63,815 bases of DNA from an uncultured Coprococcus sp. (GCA_934247115.1 CAKQIY010000012.1:1-63815), one strand, 5' to 3'; shown: positions 24,517 to 33,188, counted from the stretch's first letter. Notes: generated from the letters alone by a model not told the origin. A program made the numbers and translations.

Positions 24517-24990
24517 CTATTCCTCCTTTAGAAATTCTTTTAGCTGATCCCTTCCGCGGGATATCCGCATGGAGACTGCTGAGACTGACAAATGAAGCAT
24601 CTTAGCGATCTCCTTGAATGAATACCCCTCGTAGTAGTGCAGATACAGAGCCGTGCGGTATGTATCGGGCAGCCTGTTTATGGCTGCAAACATTGACTGT
24701 TCCTCTATATTGAAGCCACTTGTGAGATCATCGTTTGCCAGCTCTTCATAGCTGCTGTTCAGTCTGTTTGCCGCTGATTTCAAATGGTTTCTGCACATAT
24801 TTGCGGTCATGGTGAGAATATAGGACTTCTCACATCCCTTTGATATGTGAGGACTTTTTTCTATAAGCTTGGTATATACATTCTGGACAATGTCCTCGGA
24901 ATCCGCTATATTGCCAAGAAAACTCATGGCCAGACGGAATGCATTGTCCGAGTAATTGTCATATAGTTCAAGCAGTTGCTGCTGCTTCAA
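24517..24990 (-). CDS. ECF-type RNA polymerase sigma factor (157 aa)
   Basis: An alternative sigma factor of about the usual ECF size. Region 2 is seen in YDNYSDNAFRLAMSFLGNIADSEDIVQNVYTKL, and region 4 in LPDTYRTALYLHYYEGYSFKEIAKMLHLSVSAVSMRISRGRDQLKEFL. The start is a TTG at 24990, with GGAGG nine bases upstream on the minus strand. The nearby ATG is in another frame and an in-frame stop lies just before the TTG. It forms an operon with the putative membrane anti-sigma gene and is likely released by an envelope signal. Confidence 0.92.
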   Translation of the reverse strand: MKQQQLLELYDNYSDNAFRLAMSFLGNIADSEDIVQNVYTKLIEKSPHISKGCEKSYILTMTANMCRNHLKSAANRLNSSYEELANDDLTSGFNIEEQSMFAAINRLPDTYRTALYLHYYEGYSFKEIAKMLHLSVSAVSMRISRGRDQLKEFLKEE

Positions 24991-25275
24991 GTGTCATCAC
25001 CTCCGTGGTTTGTATGTATGAGAGAATCAGGAATCATGTTCCTTCTCAATTGAGTTCTCATATATAAAACAAATCAAAGTATCAAAATAGCACATGGATA
25101 CGAAAATTTCTATCCCAAAAATCAATATTGAAGATTGCTTCGTAATTTGTACGGGACAAAAATGTACCAGATGTACAATAAGACCTGACATGAGATATTG
25201 ATTTTACAAAAAAGGAGGACTGCGTAGGACTGCGTATGAGCAAGGCGATAAGCAGGCATAGATCAAAACACGATA

Positions 25276-25305
25276 TTGATAACAGGCGGGGCGTTATATT
25301 ATACT
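25276..25305 (+). promoter_or_regulatory. promoter for the DUF1848 gene
   Basis: TTGATA (25276-25281) and TATACT (25300-25305) with an 18-base spacer lie about 43 bases before the start codon. The remaining intergenic stretch 24991-25275 holds a TCTCAATTGAG-type palindrome (about 25045-25056) and a direct repeat AGGACTGCGT x2 (about 25215-25234), but no supported gene. Confidence 0.5.
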
Positions 25306-25347
25306 TAAATCTGTTGACAGAAAAGCTATTGATCGGGGGAATGAAAT

Positions 25348-26298
25348 ATGATACTCAGTGCAAGTAGAAGAACGGATATACCGACATTTTACTCGGAATG
25401 GTTTTTTAATAGAATAAAGGAAGGATTCCTGTATGTGAGGAACCCTATGAATGCGCATCAGATAAGCAGGATAGACCTCTCGCCAGAGGTTGTTGACTGC
25501 ATTGTGTTCTGGACAAAGAATCCCATACCGATGCTTCCAAGGCTTTCGGAGCTGGACGCTTACAAATACTACTTTCAGTTCACTCTGACAGGTTATGGCA
25601 AGGATATAGAAGCAAATCTGCCTGATAAAAAGGAACAGCTCATTCCTGCATTCCAGGAGCTTGCCGGAAGAATAGGAAAGAAGCGTGTTATATGGAGATA
25701 TGATCCGATAGTCTTTACGAAGAAATACACGCCGGAATACCACATAAGGGCATTTACACAGATTGCAGAGGCGCTGGATGGCTGCACTGAGAAATGCGTC
25801 ATCAGCTTCGTTGATATATATGCCAAGAACAGGAAGAATATGCAGGCTGTGGATAGTTATGAGATGAGTCACGATGATCTGGAAGTATTTGCAAAGACGA
25901 TAGCGGACATTGCAAGATCACATGGAATGGCGGTAGCGACCTGTGCAGAGGTGGTGGATCTGGAAAAGTGCGGAATTGAACACAACTGCTGCATAGACAA
26001 GAAGCTCATAGAGGAGATGATCGGCTGTGACATAAAGGTGGCAAAGGATAAGTCCCAGCGCCATGAGTGTGGCTGCATGGAGAGCGTGGAGATTGGCTCA
26101 TACAACACCTGTCTGAATGGATGCAAATACTGTTATGCGAATTACTCGCCGGATGCGGTGAAGGCTAATTGTGCGTGTTATGATCCCGCGTCACCGCTTC
26201 TCTGCGGTTCGGCCGGTGAGTACGACAAGATCACAGAACGAAAAGTGAAGTCACTGAAGCAGACTCAGCTCAGCTTCAGATTTGACGGTCAGGAATAA
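25348..26298 (+). CDS. DUF1848 family protein (316 aa)
   Basis: Matches the DUF1848 family by its start MILSASRRTDIPTFYSEWF and by CIVFWTKNPIPMLPRL, KRVIWRYDPIVF and ISFVDIYAKN. Molecular function is not established. The C-terminal part is rich in Cys (VATCAEVVDLEKCGIEHNCCIDKK, GCMES, NTCLNGCKYCYANY), compatible with an iron-sulfur cluster or zinc and with a CxxxxCxxCY arrangement that recalls, without matching, radical SAM enzymes. It sits 35 bases before the A1 gene on the same strand, so it may be co-transcribed with the accessory island. Confidence 0.85.
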   Translation: MILSASRRTDIPTFYSEWFFNRIKEGFLYVRNPMNAHQISRIDLSPEVVDCIVFWTKNPIPMLPRLSELDAYKYYFQFTLTGYGKDIEANLPDKKEQLIPAFQELAGRIGKKRVIWRYDPIVFTKKYTPEYHIRAFTQIAEALDGCTEKCVISFVDIYAKNRKNMQAVDSYEMSHDDLEVFAKTIADIARSHGMAVATCAEVVDLEKCGIEHNCCIDKKLIEEMIGCDIKVAKDKSQRHECGCMESVEIGSYNTCLNGCKYCYANYSPDAVKANCACYDPASPLLCGSAGEYDKITERKVKSLKQTQLSFRFDGQE

Positions 26299-26333
26299 CA
26301 GAACGGATAAATATAATTAGGAGGCGTAGATAA

Positions 26334-27335
26334 TTGAGGATATCTGAAAAGGAATGGGAAAACATTAATTTCAGAAAAAAGAAATACAGACAGCTCAAGG
26401 CGGCGCTCGATGAGGCTGTCACAGGAAGAGATAATAAAGTATCTGCATTTGTATTGTGCGAAGATGGAAGATACAGCACGGAAGCTATCGACAGGTTGGT
26501 AGATGAGCTGATAAAGTCCATGGATGAGTACGGAAACAGACACAACATGTGGTTAAAGGCTCTGGGGGATGAGAATGAGGCAGGAATGCCTGAGAAGTTC
26601 CGGGAATTTGTGTCGGACTATCTGTATTGTATTATTCGTCTCATGATAAGTAATATGGATTGGGTAGAGAAGGTGCTCACATGGCCGTTTGAGGATTCTT
26701 TTCAGCAGATATTGTCACATGCCGTGGAGGTGAGAAGGCTTGCAATAAAGTCTGATGTGGCAAAGTTCTGTGAGCTGTGGAGTGAGTCGTATTACTGTGG
26801 CAGGGGAGACGGCAGTCTGTTCGACATATTTACACTGGCGTACGAGTCGCTTAAGGATGTCGATATCAGCACAACTTTGACTCCTGAGATGAGGTCTATG
26901 GTAGAAAAATTGTGCGGGGAACAGAATGCTGCATACGAGGAATATCTCAAGGAGGCAGAAGAGGATGTGATGTCTGATGAGGAGATAGATGCGGCTTTGA
27001 GTGAATTTGATGAGGATGAAGAATATAATCAATACATGGATGAGATGCTTGAGCGCACAGAAAAGAGCGAGAATGAGTTTAAGAGAACATTTATCGATGC
27101 GGAGGTGTATTGCCAGCGCTATATCAGGCTCAGGGAGATCTTCTATATGGAGCTTGACGGTGACGAGATGAAGCATGCCATGGCTGAGTTCGATGATCTT
27201 GTTGAGGGAATGATCGACGTATTCCTGTGCAGGCGTGGAATGTCATTGTATGTCGATGTTAAGGAGTTTGTCAGATCATATACCTGCATAAAGAAGCAGA
27301 TAGACAGGATAAAAGAGCTTTGTTGGGAGGTGTAG
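26334..27335 (+). CDS. uncharacterised protein A1 of a duplicated two-gene cassette (333 aa)
   Basis: No known family is recognised. Soluble, helical and acidic, with no signal peptide or TM. It is a diverged paralogue of the protein at 33214-34170. Shared blocks are MDEYGNRHNMW vs IEEYGTANNMW, REFVSDYLYCIIR vs REYLSDFIYLAIK, SESYYCGRGDG vs TEFYCGGVQRA, CQRYIRLREIFYM vs CTKYRRFREIYFS, and IDVFLCRRGMSLYVD vs LNIYLCSINESLYGF. A very acidic segment around 210-240 contains SDEEIDAALSEFDED, which recurs in B1. It starts at TTG 26334 with AGGAGG at 26319-26324. It is separated from B1 by only 3 bases. Confidence 0.85.
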   Translation: MRISEKEWENINFRKKKYRQLKAALDEAVTGRDNKVSAFVLCEDGRYSTEAIDRLVDELIKSMDEYGNRHNMWLKALGDENEAGMPEKFREFVSDYLYCIIRLMISNMDWVEKVLTWPFEDSFQQILSHAVEVRRLAIKSDVAKFCELWSESYYCGRGDGSLFDIFTLAYESLKDVDISTTLTPEMRSMVEKLCGEQNAAYEEYLKEAEEDVMSDEEIDAALSEFDEDEEYNQYMDEMLERTEKSENEFKRTFIDAEVYCQRYIRLREIFYMELDGDEMKHAMAEFDDLVEGMIDVFLCRRGMSLYVDVKEFVRSYTCIKKQIDRIKELCWEV

Positions 27336-27338
27336 TCT

Positions 27339-28847
27339 GTGGCTGGATTCAGAGATGATTTTTACTGCAGGGTGGGCCGCGATTATCACGAGCACATGGA
27401 GAATTCTTTCATATATGGATATGTCAGGAGAGAGCGTGAACAGAACCTCCGGCTTCGAATAAAAGAAGAATTTTTCTGCCTTGCCGACACGCCTTTCAGC
27501 AAGGGAAGGTACACAAGATTTCTCGTAAGAGCGCTGCTCACAGACAGGAATCTTGTGGCGGGGATGGATGGGATCATGTCTCTTCGAGAGCTGGTGGAAA
27601 AAGCCTCGGTGGGTGAGAACTCCATGGAAAACATGGAAAATGGCAGCATCCGTGAGCAGCTTATAGGACTGTCAGAGAGTCTTGACAGGCATCCAGTGCT
27701 TGATATAGATGTGGATGTGCTTAGAGCGGTCACAAATGAGGTTTTAGGTTCATTTGAATTTGAAGGGGAGAAAAAGAATCCGTATGTTCAGCTCACTTCG
27801 CTTTATATGGATCTGGATCACGGATTGATTGATGGTTCCGATTATATAAAAGGATTGCTGGATTTTTTTGCAATGAACAGCAAATACATACCTGGAAAGA
27901 CTGATATGGCAGTCTTGCAGGCAAATGCATTGTCCGTGTGGGGAAAAGATGTTTTTACCGGGGACAGAAAGTCGGTTGACAAGCTTGCCAGGCTGGAACA
28001 GCTTGCGGGAAGTGATGAAGGTTCATTTGCCAAGTTTGCCGATTCTCTGATGGAGAGAAATTATGCAGCAGAGCTTACCGAGAGAATTCAGGATGAAATC
28101 CTAAAGGTGGAGATCATCACACTTTTGTACGATGCAGGATTTTCTTCTGATAATGGTACATACAGACCTCCCGGGAAGAAAGAGAAAAGTATGGAGATAC
28201 TGGATGCGTATTTCAAGTATGTGGGTGGAAATCCATTTGATGGACATGGTGAATCGGCTATTCCAGGAAATTATCTCACATGGAATGAATACTATGATGC
28301 CTGTGATGAGCTTAAGGATATATTAAATGCAAACAGGAATGATATGAGACACTACAACGTGTTTTTGCCAATGTGGCTAGACAGGGAGATTGGCGGTGGC
28401 GTGTTCCTGATTGGCAGAAACCGGTTTGAGGAGTCTGCGGGAGTACAGATAGACAGTAACTGTGAACTCGGCGTGGTATATTTTCTTGGAGTGGAGGAGG
28501 GACATGCGTTTGAGTTTTCTGCGTTTCAGTCAAGCAGCTACGACAGAGATGCTTTTCCGGGGATGGAGGAGGCTGTCAGCTGGTTTCAGAACTATGATTA
28601 CAGGGAAGATGCCCTTGAGGAATACAGAAACTGCAACAGTGATGTCCCTTCTGGATGTCCAGATGTATTCTTGAAATTTTTCGAGCATACGATGGCTGAA
28701 GAAGCACATGAAGATATGGTAAGCGATGAGGATATGGCGGAGACTTTGGCGGAATTCGACAGGGAGATTCAGGAAGACAGAAAGAGGGAAGCACTTCACT
28801 CTGTTATGAAGAAAAAACACAGGAACCCGTACCGCACAATATACTGA
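27339..28847 (+). CDS. uncharacterised protein B1 of a duplicated two-gene cassette (502 aa)
   Basis: No known family. Paralogous to the protein at 34170-35447. N-terminal similarity is DFYCRVGRDYHEHMENSFIYGYVR vs the same helix EYYKSLKKDFDEKIEKSAIFMYIR (read in shorter pieces). The C-terminal similarity is GGGVFLIGRNRF vs GCGVYILGRDYY and CPDVFLKFFEH vs CSDYFTGWFSE. It has no signal peptide, TM or recognisable catalytic motif. The C-terminus holds SDEDMAETLAEFDRE at about 461-475, echoing A1. It starts at GTG 27339 after GGGAGGTG (27325-27332), immediately after A1, so the two are almost certainly made together and may form a complex. Confidence 0.85.
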   Translation: MAGFRDDFYCRVGRDYHEHMENSFIYGYVRREREQNLRLRIKEEFFCLADTPFSKGRYTRFLVRALLTDRNLVAGMDGIMSLRELVEKASVGENSMENMENGSIREQLIGLSESLDRHPVLDIDVDVLRAVTNEVLGSFEFEGEKKNPYVQLTSLYMDLDHGLIDGSDYIKGLLDFFAMNSKYIPGKTDMAVLQANALSVWGKDVFTGDRKSVDKLARLEQLAGSDEGSFAKFADSLMERNYAAELTERIQDEILKVEIITLLYDAGFSSDNGTYRPPGKKEKSMEILDAYFKYVGGNPFDGHGESAIPGNYLTWNEYYDACDELKDILNANRNDMRHYNVFLPMWLDREIGGGVFLIGRNRFEESAGVQIDSNCELGVVYFLGVEEGHAFEFSAFQSSSYDRDAFPGMEEAVSWFQNYDYREDALEEYRNCNSDVPSGCPDVFLKFFEHTMAEEAHEDMVSDEDMAETLAEFDREIQEDRKREALHSVMKKKHRNPYRTIY

Positions 28848-28886
28848 TAAAATTGGAAGCAGCATTAGAAAGGACATAAGATAATT

Positions 28887-29771
28887 ATGGCAAGTATAGT
28901 TAATTTGAAGGAATATCTTAGAAGAGTGTTCAATGATTTAAAAGATTACACGGACGGACTCAGTACGGAGGCATTGGAGGAGTTTCATGAAAAATGTCGT
29001 AAGCTGTTCAGAAACGGAGAGGGAGATTACACTGACAGGCATCTCCTCGCCTATTATGTAATGGAATATGCCAGAGCATATGGATTTGAATTCTCCCGTG
29101 CTTATACAGATATACTTGCCAGAATTCGAAAGTGTAAAAAAGAGGTATCGTCGGTGAGCTTTGGATGTGGAACCGGTATAGATTACTGGGGAATGTCCCA
29201 CGCAGCCAGAGTGATGCTGAGAGATGATGAGGTATCACTCAGTTATGCAGGAATCGATCCTGTGGACTGGGCATACAAGGTATCCGATTCACCGGATATG
29301 CCTGAGGGAGATCAGGTAGATATAAACAGTGTTCATGGTCATGCCGGCGGGGATGAGTGCAGGTGTTCGGATTTTGGTGAGTATCTCAGTCTTATGGAGA
29401 GTGACAGATCAAGGAAACTCCCGGATATATATTTCTTCCCACATTCGCTGAAGGAGGTGTGTCTGCACACCGTTCCAGATGGCGGTGCAGAGCAGTACAG
29501 GTATAATGCGTATCAGTCCATGGCACGTTTTTCAGGACTGATCGGAAGCAGACTGGAAAAAGGCGAGACTTTGTATATAGCGGTTACATATAGGAGAAAG
29601 CCCCAGGGACTTGAGCATTATCATGCATATGATACGAGATATGCGACATATCTTGTTGACTGCCTGGCCCGCAGGGGACTCAAGGTGAGTCAGTTAAAAC
29701 CTGGGCATATTACAAGGCCCGGATATCAGGATATGGAAATCATAAATGACACTGAGGAGAATAAAAAATAA
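28887..29771 (+). CDS. methyltransferase-like protein (294 aa)
   Basis: A probable Rossmann-fold SAM-dependent methyltransferase. After a helical N-terminus there is a glycine-rich motif I, VSFGCGTG, at about 90-97, with an acidic strand-2 end AGIDPVDWAYK (Asp124). The segment LPDIYFFPHSLKEV at about 178-191 occupies the motif IV position. The C-terminal region LYIAVTYRRKPQGLEHYHAYD fits later strands. The substrate is unknown; the catalytic motif is not the NPPY of DNA or RNA base methylases. It lies 39 bases after B1 on the same strand. The loss of a classic acidic loop cannot be excluded. Confidence 0.6.
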   Translation: MASIVNLKEYLRRVFNDLKDYTDGLSTEALEEFHEKCRKLFRNGEGDYTDRHLLAYYVMEYARAYGFEFSRAYTDILARIRKCKKEVSSVSFGCGTGIDYWGMSHAARVMLRDDEVSLSYAGIDPVDWAYKVSDSPDMPEGDQVDINSVHGHAGGDECRCSDFGEYLSLMESDRSRKLPDIYFFPHSLKEVCLHTVPDGGAEQYRYNAYQSMARFSGLIGSRLEKGETLYIAVTYRRKPQGLEHYHAYDTRYATYLVDCLARRGLKVSQLKPGHITRPGYQDMEIINDTEENKK

Positions 29772-29846
29772 TACTTCAGATACGAACAGAATCATTTCTA
29801 TACAGGAAAAAAGTGTGCCGACGGAGAGAAAATTGAGCTGTGGCAG

Positions 29847-30449
29847 ATGGGAAATGATGAATTTGGTTCATTTGACAAGCTGTTTGATGGAAAAGATAAT
29901 GCACCGGCAATCACGGATGTACAGACATGGATCGATGTGGTCGGACGGAATCTGCATTCCATGGATAGTGTAGCGAATATGTGCTATCAGGTGTTTAAGA
30001 TCAGGGCAAATGAGAGCGATGATGCAGCTATACAGAACGCTTATTTATATGGGAATGAATGTGTGGATATGGTGGAAAAAGCACTAAGGACATTTGAATT
30101 TCCTATAGAGAAGGATAGATTGTCACTCAGGGCGATGGTTTATAATCTACATAAACATCTTGAGTCACAGGATATGCATGAGCAGATAACCGATAAGGTG
30201 ATCATCAACATGGAATCGATTGCAAATGGTCTTATAGATGACGGGCTGCTTCAGGCTGACATTGACGATGATGGCGTAACCTATAATGAGACAGTACTTG
30301 GAAAGCGGATGGGAGTTTATGTGTACAAGGACAGAAACGGCAGAAATGCTGTGGGACTTGACTCATTTGCCCAGCAGTCGGTTGTTGCCAATCTGGTAAG
30401 TGGAGGGTATCTCAAGGCCGTATCAGGCAGGAATGAGAGGCGTTCGTAG
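29847..30449 (+). CDS. uncharacterised protein of the AAA+ island (200 aa)
   Basis: I do not recognise a family. The protein is soluble and mainly helical, with an acidic C-terminal half (IDDGLLQADIDDDGVTYNET) followed by a strand-rich RMGVYVYKDRNGRNAVGLDSF. There is no signal peptide or membrane segment. Start ATG 29847 has only a distant GGAGAG about 20 bases upstream, so translation may be weak or coupled. It lies between the methyltransferase-like gene and the ClpX-like ATPase gene on the same strand. Confidence 0.65.
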   Translation: MGNDEFGSFDKLFDGKDNAPAITDVQTWIDVVGRNLHSMDSVANMCYQVFKIRANESDDAAIQNAYLYGNECVDMVEKALRTFEFPIEKDRLSLRAMVYNLHKHLESQDMHEQITDKVIINMESIANGLIDDGLLQADIDDDGVTYNETVLGKRMGVYVYKDRNGRNAVGLDSFAQQSVVANLVSGGYLKAVSGRNERRS

Positions 30450-30539
30450 AATTTACGAGACATAAAAATATCATGTGTATACTCTAAGCATGAAAACAAA
30501 ACATTTGCATACACTTCGGAGAAAGAAAGGAGTTTACAC

Positions 30540-31916
30540 ATGGATATAACGAATATGAAAGAACTTTATGCAGAGCTTATCAAAGCGGCTGGAAGAGGGT
30601 TTAGGAACAGGAGCATAACCAATCCTGCGGTTGACTTCACCAAAAAGGCAAAGGCAGGGGTCTATGACTCTATGACAGATGAAGAGTATTATGAGGAGCT
30701 TGATAAGGTTGAAGAGCTGAACAGAGTGTGGGAGCACAAATCCAGCAAAACAGTTGGGGAATTATTGCTGACAGCCCTGGAAAACTTAGATATCCGGGAT
30801 GAGGATGTGAAGGACATTTCAGCAACACTGATGTGTGCTTACGACAAGACTGATCAGGAGGATATTCCGTGTGATGCGGATGTGAACAGCAGGGTAAGTG
30901 ACATAACATTTGGCGATCACCGCAATAGACAGGCTGCTTGCAGTTCATGGGCGGCGGAGATGGTCTTTGATGAGGATGAGATTACATCTGATGCATCAGA
31001 GGATCATATTCTGAGTTCACCTGCCAGGATATACGAGTATCTGGACAGTAAGGTGTATGGGCAGAAGGATGCGAAGCGTGCCGCTGCCATGCTTCTGTGG
31101 AACCATGTGAATGGCAGGAGACAGAATGTGCTCTTTGCAGGTCCGACCGGCTGTGGTAAGACAGAGATATTCAGGCAGCTCGCAAAGCTCTACCCGAATA
31201 TAGTGATCCACAATGCCACCTCGCTTACAGGTACGGGCTGGAAGGGCAATACCAAGGTCAGAAACCTGTTTGACGGTGTGGATCAGAATAAGATGAGTCA
31301 CCTGATCATTGTCCTTGATGAGGCAGACAAGATGTTCGAAGATGCAGACGACAGGCATTACAGCTACATAGTCCAGAATGAACTGCTGAAGGTCCTTGAG
31401 GGTGACCTGGTCCATTTCGATGGCAATCCATCGGGCAATGAACCCACCCTTGATATAGATACATCAAATGTAAGCTTTGTATTTCTAGGTTCATTTGATT
31501 CTATGGTCAGAGCAAAGAATATGGCGGTGAACAATAGCAGGCCAATAGGTTTTGGATCTGCCCACGCTGACGAATCATTTGATGGTTATAAAAGCATATT
31601 CACCCAGGAAGACCTGGTACAGTATGCAAATGTCAGGAGTGAGGTCGCGGGACGTATAGCCACTATAGTGCAGCTGCGTGAGATGACAGAGGATGATTTC
31701 TACGCCATCTTAAATACCAAGGGTATCAGCCCGGTTGACAAGCTTGCTGACTATTACGGGGTACGGCTGAAATTGTCGGCAAAAACAAAACACAGGCTTG
31801 CAAAGGAGGCAGCCGAAAACCGGATGGGAGTACGTTTTATCCGCTCGCAGATACAGAGAAAGCTTGATGACGAGCTTTTCAAGGATTGCAGCAGGAAGGA
31901 GTACACCATAGCATAA
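30540..31916 (+). CDS. ClpX-like AAA+ ATPase without zinc domain (458 aa)
   Basis: An AAA+ unfoldase-like protein closest in motif order to ClpX. The N-terminal 160 residues are unlike the ClpX zinc-binding domain. The ATPase has KVYGQKDAKRAAAM, Walker A GPTGCGKT (201-208), a pore-loop-like LTGTGWKG (229-236; ClpX has GYVG), and Walker B IIVLDEAD (256-263). It also has VQNELLKVLEG, SRPIGFGS (333-340, matching the ClpX IGF loop that docks on ClpP), an arginine-finger-like EVAGRI (Arg372) and a sensor-2-like NRMGVRFIRSQI. It is not the housekeeping clpX. It has a strong ribosome site (AAAGGAG) and is flanked by uncharacterised island genes. Inference: it remodels or delivers an island-encoded partner, possibly to ClpP. 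Confidence 0.85.
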   Translation: MDITNMKELYAELIKAAGRGFRNRSITNPAVDFTKKAKAGVYDSMTDEEYYEELDKVEELNRVWEHKSSKTVGELLLTALENLDIRDEDVKDISATLMCAYDKTDQEDIPCDADVNSRVSDITFGDHRNRQAACSSWAAEMVFDEDEITSDASEDHILSSPARIYEYLDSKVYGQKDAKRAAAMLLWNHVNGRRQNVLFAGPTGCGKTEIFRQLAKLYPNIVIHNATSLTGTGWKGNTKVRNLFDGVDQNKMSHLIIVLDEADKMFEDADDRHYSYIVQNELLKVLEGDLVHFDGNPSGNEPTLDIDTSNVSFVFLGSFDSMVRAKNMAVNNSRPIGFGSAHADESFDGYKSIFTQEDLVQYANVRSEVAGRIATIVQLREMTEDDFYAILNTKGISPVDKLADYYGVRLKLSAKTKHRLAKEAAENRMGVRFIRSQIQRKLDDELFKDCSRKEYTIA

Positions 31917-31948
31917 AATAATATATATATAAATCGAGTATCAGTGGG

Positions 31949-31987
31949 AGAACTGCAATGTGATTATGCATTGTGGTTCTTTTTTTG
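31949..31987 (+). terminator. intrinsic terminator after the AAA+ gene
   Basis: AGAACTGCAATG (31949-31960) pairs with CATTGTGGTTCT (31969-31980) with two wobble pairs, followed by T6. It ends the first transcription unit of the island. Confidence 0.9.
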
Positions 31988-32116
31988 TAGATATATAAAC
32001 TCCGTGAAAAAAACGGAAAAAAGATGACCGGTGATATGATTTATTTACAGTCTGAGAAAAACTGAGGAAAGCGGGAGTGTTGAGAACGAAATTTACGATT
32101 GGAGGAAGATGAGATC

Positions 32117-32509
32117 ATGTATCGTTTTGGAGTTTATATTTTTTGTTTTATGGTTATGTATGCATTTGGTCATGACAAGCTGGTAATGCTCTGGAAGATA
32201 CTAAAGATTGCCGTATTGGTAATTGCAGTAATATTTATGGCGAGAATGTATGTCCAGAATCGGCGCATACATTCAAAGGCTGTTGCGACTGTGACAGAGG
32301 TGACAAATGATGACTTGATGGGGGAATATAGTCAGAAGCTCACGCTGGAATATACATATGATGGCAGGAAGTATGTTGTTGAAGATCTGCAGACAATAAA
32401 TCTTCAGGCGAAAAAAGGGGAAATGTACACAGTACATTTCAGTTATCGTTCTCCGGATCAGATTAAGTTTATACAGCCGGATGACAAATTAAAAAATAAA
32501 AGAAAATAG
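32117..32509 (+). CDS. small membrane protein, DUF3592-like (130 aa)
   Basis: Two hydrophobic N-terminal helices (FGVYIFCFMVMYAFG and ILKIAVLVIAVIFMARMYV) are followed by a short beta-rich domain with AVATVTEVTNDD, LTLEYTYDGRKYVVED and GEMYTVHFSYRSPDQIKF. This layout resembles DUF3592-type proteins, whose function is unknown. I use ATG 32117 with GGAGGA at 32101-32106. The upstream TTG at 32099 precedes that site. It lies inside the island, downstream of the AAA+ terminator. Confidence 0.7.
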   Translation: MYRFGVYIFCFMVMYAFGHDKLVMLWKILKIAVLVIAVIFMARMYVQNRRIHSKAVATVTEVTNDDLMGEYSQKLTLEYTYDGRKYVVEDLQTINLQAKKGEMYTVHFSYRSPDQIKFIQPDDKLKNKRK

Positions 32510-32527
32510 CATTGCTGGAGGAGTATT

Positions 32528-32788
32528 GTGGAGGTGTATAAGTGTATGGTGGATACAGAGATTAAAACGTATGAAAAGAACTGGGTGAAAATTGCAATAT
32601 GTCTTGCCAGGATGTACGGAGTCAGCGAGTGTCTCAGCACCCTGCCGAATATTCCGTTGGACGAGATCGCAGATATGGTGATCGACTGGACAGACGAGTA
32701 TATAGAAAATGGACGAGATCTGGGTGACGGAAATGATATAGTAGATTTCTTTGAAATAAAAATAAAAAATCTGGAATGTGAATACTGA
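32528..32788 (+). CDS. small uncharacterised protein (86 aa)
   Basis: A short acidic protein with the segment WVKIAICLARMYGVSECLSTLPNIPL and an acidic middle, DMVIDWTDEYIENGRDLGDG. No family is recognised. GTG 32528 has GGAGGAG 5 bases upstream; an ATG at 32546, preceded by GGAGGTG, is a plausible alternative that would remove six residues. It follows the DUF3592-like gene by 18 bases and converges on the XRE regulator gene. Confidence 0.65.
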   Translation: MEVYKCMVDTEIKTYEKNWVKIAICLARMYGVSECLSTLPNIPLDEIADMVIDWTDEYIENGRDLGDGNDIVDFFEIKIKNLECEY

Positions 32789-32792
32789 GCAT

Positions 32793-32999
32793 CTAGTTTT
32801 CGGATTTCACAAATTCAATTATATCGGAGACCGGACAGTCAAGAATGTTACATAGCACATCAAGTGTCTTGGTTGTTATAGCTTCGCCATGTTTCATTCT
32901 GTGAATAGTATTGGCCGGTATACCGTGCTTAAATATGAGAGCATATTCAGTGATGTTCTTTTTGTATAGTGTTTCATAAAATGGTCTGTAAGAAATCAT
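32793..32999 (-). CDS. XRE-family transcriptional regulator (68 aa)
   Basis: A minimal Cro/CI-type helix-turn-helix protein. The HTH is visible in YKKNITEYALIFKHGIPANTIHRMKHGEAITTKTLDVLCNIL (read as consecutive helices), ending CPVSDIIEFVKSEN. The start is at 32999 on the minus strand, with GGAGG 8 bases upstream; the longer frame to 33032 has no site. It is transcribed divergently from the A2-B2 cassette and likely represses itself and possibly A2-B2 through sites in 33000-33213. Confidence 0.85.
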   Translation of the reverse strand: MISYRPFYETLYKKNITEYALIFKHGIPANTIHRMKHGEAITTKTLDVLCNILDCPVSDIIEFVKSEN

Positions 33000-33128
33000 A
33001 TGAAAAACCTCCATTACAGATAAAACTATCACATTTCATGTAATTACTATGCTCAATACATTGACTATAAAATACTTTGACAACAATAGAAAGAAAAAAG
33101 AATTTGTTTGACAGGGACAGGAGTAAGT

Positions 33129-33188
33129 ATGAAAATGGTATGTAGTTGTCTGCTGTATATTGCTGACAGATTGCGGAATAAAAATTAA
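33129..33188 (+). CDS. possible 19-residue leader peptide
   Basis: AGGAG at 33118-33122 followed by ATG 33129 opens a frame MKMVCSCLLYIADRLRNKN that ends in TAA just before the A2 ribosome site. The region also contains several TTGACA-like -35 boxes (33061, 33077, 33108). Coding status is unproven. Confidence 0.3.
   Translation: MKMVCSCLLYIADRLRNKN

Noticed and set aside
25236..25370. 44-codon frame overlapping the DUF1848 start
   Set aside because: Its ribosome site is about 19 bases away and it overlaps the real promoter and gene start.
29746..29973. Frame overlapping the start of the 200-residue island protein
   Set aside because: It is in another frame, starts inside the methyltransferase-like gene and has unlikely composition.
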